A stretch of DNA of 64,000 nucleotides. Origin: JALORV01 sp035429805. Its GTDB lineage: Bacteria > Pseudomonadota > Gammaproteobacteria > Burkholderiales > Burkholderiaceae_F. Positions 61,611-64,000 of this stretch are shown piece by piece (the stretch's first letter is position 1; every line of letters begins with the position of its first letter). Both the position numbers and the translations under genes were made by a program. The stretch spans positions 1-64,000 of the forward strand of contig DAOMFL010000012.1 in assembly GCA_035429805.1 (NCBI GenBank), written 5' to 3'. The notes beneath the pieces are model-generated. The model was not told the DNA's origin, ran no database searches, and saw nothing but the letters and a program-made list of their open reading frames with translations.

Positions 61611-62168
61611 TCAGCGACTGCGAGGGGCCGGACCCGCCTGGTTCGCCGGTCCCGCGGCGCGCGCAACGAGCGGCTGCGGCGACTCGCCGGCATAACCCGG
61701 AGGCAGGCGCGATTCGGCTGGATAGCCGGCAGCGTCGAGTCCGCGGCCCCATTCGACGGAATTGAAGCCCGGGAAACGGGCGCTCCCCAAGGTCAGCACC
61801 GGCACCTTGTCGGTGCCGGTCAACCGGCGCAGTGTCTCGATGTCCTCAGCCGCCTCCACGGTGCGCTCGGAGTAGGGCACGCCGCGCTGGCGCAGGTAGA
61901 CGCGGGCCGCATCGCATCCGGGGCAGTCTCCACTGGTGTAGAGCATGGCCGGATGGCGCGCGATCGCTCGCCTCAGCTCGAATGGCAGGGCCACATTCGG
62001 ATCGTTCGGAGTCAGCGGAGCGCGGGAATCGATGCGCTGCAGCTCGCGGGCATCGGAGGGAGGCTGGTCGCCGTAGTTGACCTGGCCGTCATCGTCGCGC
62101 CAGCGGTATTGCGCGTCGGCGGTGCCGATCAACAGCAGGGTCAACGCAACCGCTCCAGCGCGCTTCAT
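61611..62168 (-). CDS. Secreted DUF4124-glutaredoxin-like fusion (copy 2)
   Basis: A 185-residue exported protein with the same layout as its neighbour: signal peptide (cleavage after A-D-A), DUF4124 segment (Y-R-W-R-D-D-D-G-Q-V-N-Y-G-D-Q-P-P) and glutaredoxin-like domain with active site C-P-G-C (S-G-D-C-P-G-C-D-A) and V-P-V-L-T-L-G. A clear tandem duplication. Likely periplasmic thiol-disulfide proteins. Confidence 0.8.
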   Translation of the reverse strand: MKRAGAVALTLLLIGTADAQYRWRDDDGQVNYGDQPPSDARELQRIDSRAPLTPNDPNVALPFELRRAIARHPAMLYTSGDCPGCDAARVYLRQRGVPYSERTVEAAEDIETLRRLTGTDKVPVLTLGSARFPGFNSVEWGRGLDAAGYPAESRLPPGYAGESPQPLVARAAGPANQAGPAPRSR

Positions 62169-62175
62169 CGCTCTC

Positions 62176-64000
62176 CTAGCCGGTCATGCCGTGGTGTCTC
62201 AAAAGGGCGTCGATCGTCGGTTTGCGGCCGCGGAAGGCGACGAACGACTGCATCGCCGGGCGGCTGCCACCGACGGCGAGGATTTCGTCGCGGAACCGCT
62301 GGCCCGTGGCCGGGTTGAGCACGCCTTCCTCCTCGAACGCCGCGTACGCGTCGGCCGACAGCACTTCAGCCCACTTGTAGCTGTAATAGCCTGCCGCGTA
62401 GCCGCCGGCGAAGATGTGCGAGAAAGAGTGCGGAAAACGGTTGTATTCGGGAGGGACCAGGACCGCCACTTCGCGGCGGACCGAGTCGAGCAGTTCCTGG
62501 ATCTGCTGAACCTCCTGCGGCGCCGGACCGGAGTGCAGCAGCAGATCGAAAAGGGAAAACTCGAGCTGCCGCACCGTGTAGTAACCGGTCTGGAAGTTGC
62601 GGGCGGCGACCATGCGCTCGTAAAGCGCGCGCGGCAGCTTCTCGCCGGTCTCGACGTGGCCGGTCAGCAGCTGCAGGACTTCCCACTCCCAGGCGAAGTT
62701 CTCCATGAACTGGCTCGGCAGTTCGACGGCGTCCCATTCGACACCGCGAATGCCGGCCACCGACGGCTCATCGACGCGGGTCAGCATGTGATGCAGGCCG
62801 TGGCCGAACTCATGGAACAGGGTCAGGACCTCGTCGTGCCTGAATGTGGCGGGCCGGCCGCCGACCGGCCGCGAGAAATTGCAGGTCAGATAGGACACCG
62901 GAGTCGCGAGTCCTGATCGCCGCCCGCGACGGCTGCGCGCGTCGTCCTGCCAGGCTCCGCCCTGCTTGTTGTCGCGGGCGTACAGGTCCAGGTAGAACTG
63001 ACCGATGAGTTCACCGCGCAGGGACTCGATGCGGTAGAAGCGCACGTCCGGGTGCCAGGTGGGCGCGGCTTCTTCACGGATCGCCACGCCGAACAGCGTC
63101 TCGATGACCTTGAACAGCCCGCCCAGGACGCGCGGTTCTGCGAAATACAGCTTCAGTTCCTGGTCCGAGTACGCATAGCGGGCCTCGCGCAGCTTCTCGC
63201 TGGCGTAGCTGAAGTCCCATGGCTTGAGCTCCGCGATGCCGAGCTGCGTGGCGGCAAAGCTGCGCAGCTCGTCAACATCGTGCTGCGCGTACGGCCGCGC
63301 CCGGGTGCCGAGCTCGCGCAGGAACTGCAGCACGTCATCGGGCGACTCGGCCATCTTCGGCACCAGCGACAGGTGCGAGAACGCCGGGTAGCCGAGCAGC
63401 TGCGCGTTCTCCTGCCGCAGCCGCAGCAGTTCCACCATCAGCGGGCCGTTGTCCCAGTCCGGCCTGCCGAACTCGGAGGCCCGCGTGACGTAGGCGCGAT
63501 AAAGGCTTTCCCGCAATGAGCGGTCGTCCGCGTAGTCCATCACCGCCGAGTAGCTCGGGTACTGCAGCGTGATCTTGAAGCCTGCCTTGCCGTCGGCTTC
63601 GGCCGCCTCGCGGAACATCTGGATCGCATCGTCGTGCACACCGGCGAGTTTCGAGGCGTCGGTAAGCACGAGGCCGAACGCGTGAGTGGCATCGAGCAGA
63701 TTCTCGGCAAACCGCGTCGAGACCTGGGATTCGCGTTCACGCACGGCTTTGAAGCGCTGCTTGTCGGGCGCGGCCAGTTCGGCACCGCCGAGACGGAAAT
63801 CGCGTAGTTCGTTTTCAACGATCCTGCGGCGGGCCGCCGGCCACGAAGTGAAGTCCGGCGCCGCCGCGAGCGCCTTGAAGCGTGCGTAGAGCTCTTCGTT
63901 CTGCGACAGCTCGGTCCAGAACGCCGTGACGCGCGGCAGGCTGGCGTTGTACTGCGCGCGCAGTTCCGGCGTATCGACGACGGCGTTCATGTGGGAAACC
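62176..64000 (-). CDS. prlC: Oligopeptidase A, M3 family (5' partial)
   Basis: Cytosolic zinc oligopeptidase that degrades peptides, including signal peptides. The zinc motif is H-E-F-G-H-G-L-H-H with the downstream Glu, in the usual position. The ATG at 63990 is internal: upstream codons read V-S-H, and V-S-H-M-N-A-V-V-D-T-P-E-L-R matches the conserved P-V-S-H-L-N-S-V...P-E-L-R of PrlC, so about 75 residues lie beyond the window's right edge. Confidence 0.93.
   Translation of the reverse strand, partial: VSHMNAVVDTPELRAQYNASLPRVTAFWTELSQNEELYARFKALAAAPDFTSWPAARRRIVENELRDFRLGGAELAAPDKQRFKAVRERESQVSTRFAENLLDATHAFGLVLTDASKLAGVHDDAIQMFREAAEADGKAGFKITLQYPSYSAVMDYADDRSLRESLYRAYVTRASEFGRPDWDNGPLMVELLRLRQENAQLLGYPAFSHLSLVPKMAESPDDVLQFLRELGTRARPYAQHDVDELRSFAATQLGIAELKPWDFSYASEKLREARYAYSDQELKLYFAEPRVLGGLFKVIETLFGVAIREEAAPTWHPDVRFYRIESLRGELIGQFYLDLYARDNKQGGAWQDDARSRRGRRSGLATPVSYLTCNFSRPVGGRPATFRHDEVLTLFHEFGHGLHHMLTRVDEPSVAGIRGVEWDAVELPSQFMENFAWEWEVLQLLTGHVETGEKLPRALYERMVAARNFQTGYYTVRQLEFSLFDLLLHSGPAPQEVQQIQELLDSVRREVAVLVPPEYNRFPHSFSHIFAGGYAAGYYSYKWAEVLSADAYAAFEEEGVLNPATGQRFRDEILAVGGSRPAMQSFVAFRGRKPTIDALLRHHGMTG

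Noticed and set aside
62790..62830. Metzincin-type zinc motif in the minus-strand gene at the right end
   Set aside because: H-E-F-G-H-G-L-H-H here belongs to the M3 oligopeptidase family by context and length, not to metzincins.
63988..63990. ATG as the true start of prlC, making a short enzyme
   Set aside because: The codons upstream continue the conserved V-S-H-x-N segment of PrlC, so the gene is cut by the window edge and not truncated in the genome.

Overview
The window is high-GC chromosomal DNA, most likely from a betaproteobacterium (Burkholderiales-like). This rests on gene order: yicC-gmk-rpoZ-spoT with greB nearby, then Ser/Thr kinase-PP2C phosphatase-rph-rdgB-hemW, and glnA-DUF4124-ntrBC. 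The species cannot be told from the sequence alone. Both window edges cut genes: aioA on the left and prlC on the right.

Region 1 (1-20040) is a dense arsenic region. It opens with the end of the arsenite oxidase catalytic subunit (aioA), a nitroreductase (aioC position) and an ECF sigma factor. A leftward block (3674-9876) follows, with thiol-redox and membrane genes: an OB-fold-like periplasmic protein, a CcdA-like thiol transporter, two thioredoxin-fold proteins, an MBL-fold protein, a DUF318 permease, an FmdE protein, a TauE/SafE permease and a small membrane protein. Next is a leftward molybdoenzyme operon (arrA-arrB-arrD) whose catalytic subunit looks like respiratory arsenate reductase. 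Rightward from 14515 come a second permease plus redoxin pair, then arsR-arsI-arsN2-arsC-arsM-acr3. Together these could oxidise As(III), respire As(V), reduce As(V) in the cytosol, methylate arsenic, cleave C-As bonds and export As(III).

Region 2 (20041-26896) is the high-affinity phosphate locus pstSCAB-phoU-phoB-phoR, headed by a recognisable Pho box. Its position next to the ars genes fits a role in taking up phosphate in preference to arsenate. Three tRNA genes (Pro, Arg, His) follow at 26943-27218.

Region 3 (27219-35750) is an accessory block with few recognisable functions: an astacin-like zinc protease, a caspase-like protease, a PEGA-like 560-residue protein and an unknown protein on the plus strand. 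Facing them on the minus strand are an orphan type VI Hcp protein, a methyltransferase with a regulatory domain and an unknown protein. A plus-strand SGNH hydrolase with a very basic N-terminus ends the block. This is my best candidate for an undescribed system.

Region 4 (35776-64000) is largely housekeeping: fumC, greB, spoT, rpoZ, gmk, yicC, a kinase/phosphatase pair, rph, rdgB, hemW, glnA with an NtrC-sigma54 promoter, ntrBC, an RND efflux pair, exonuclease III and prlC. It includes some odd genes: a membrane-anchored Bro-N-like protein and a tandem pair of secreted DUF4124-glutaredoxin proteins. I saw no transposase, integrase, rRNA or CRISPR array.
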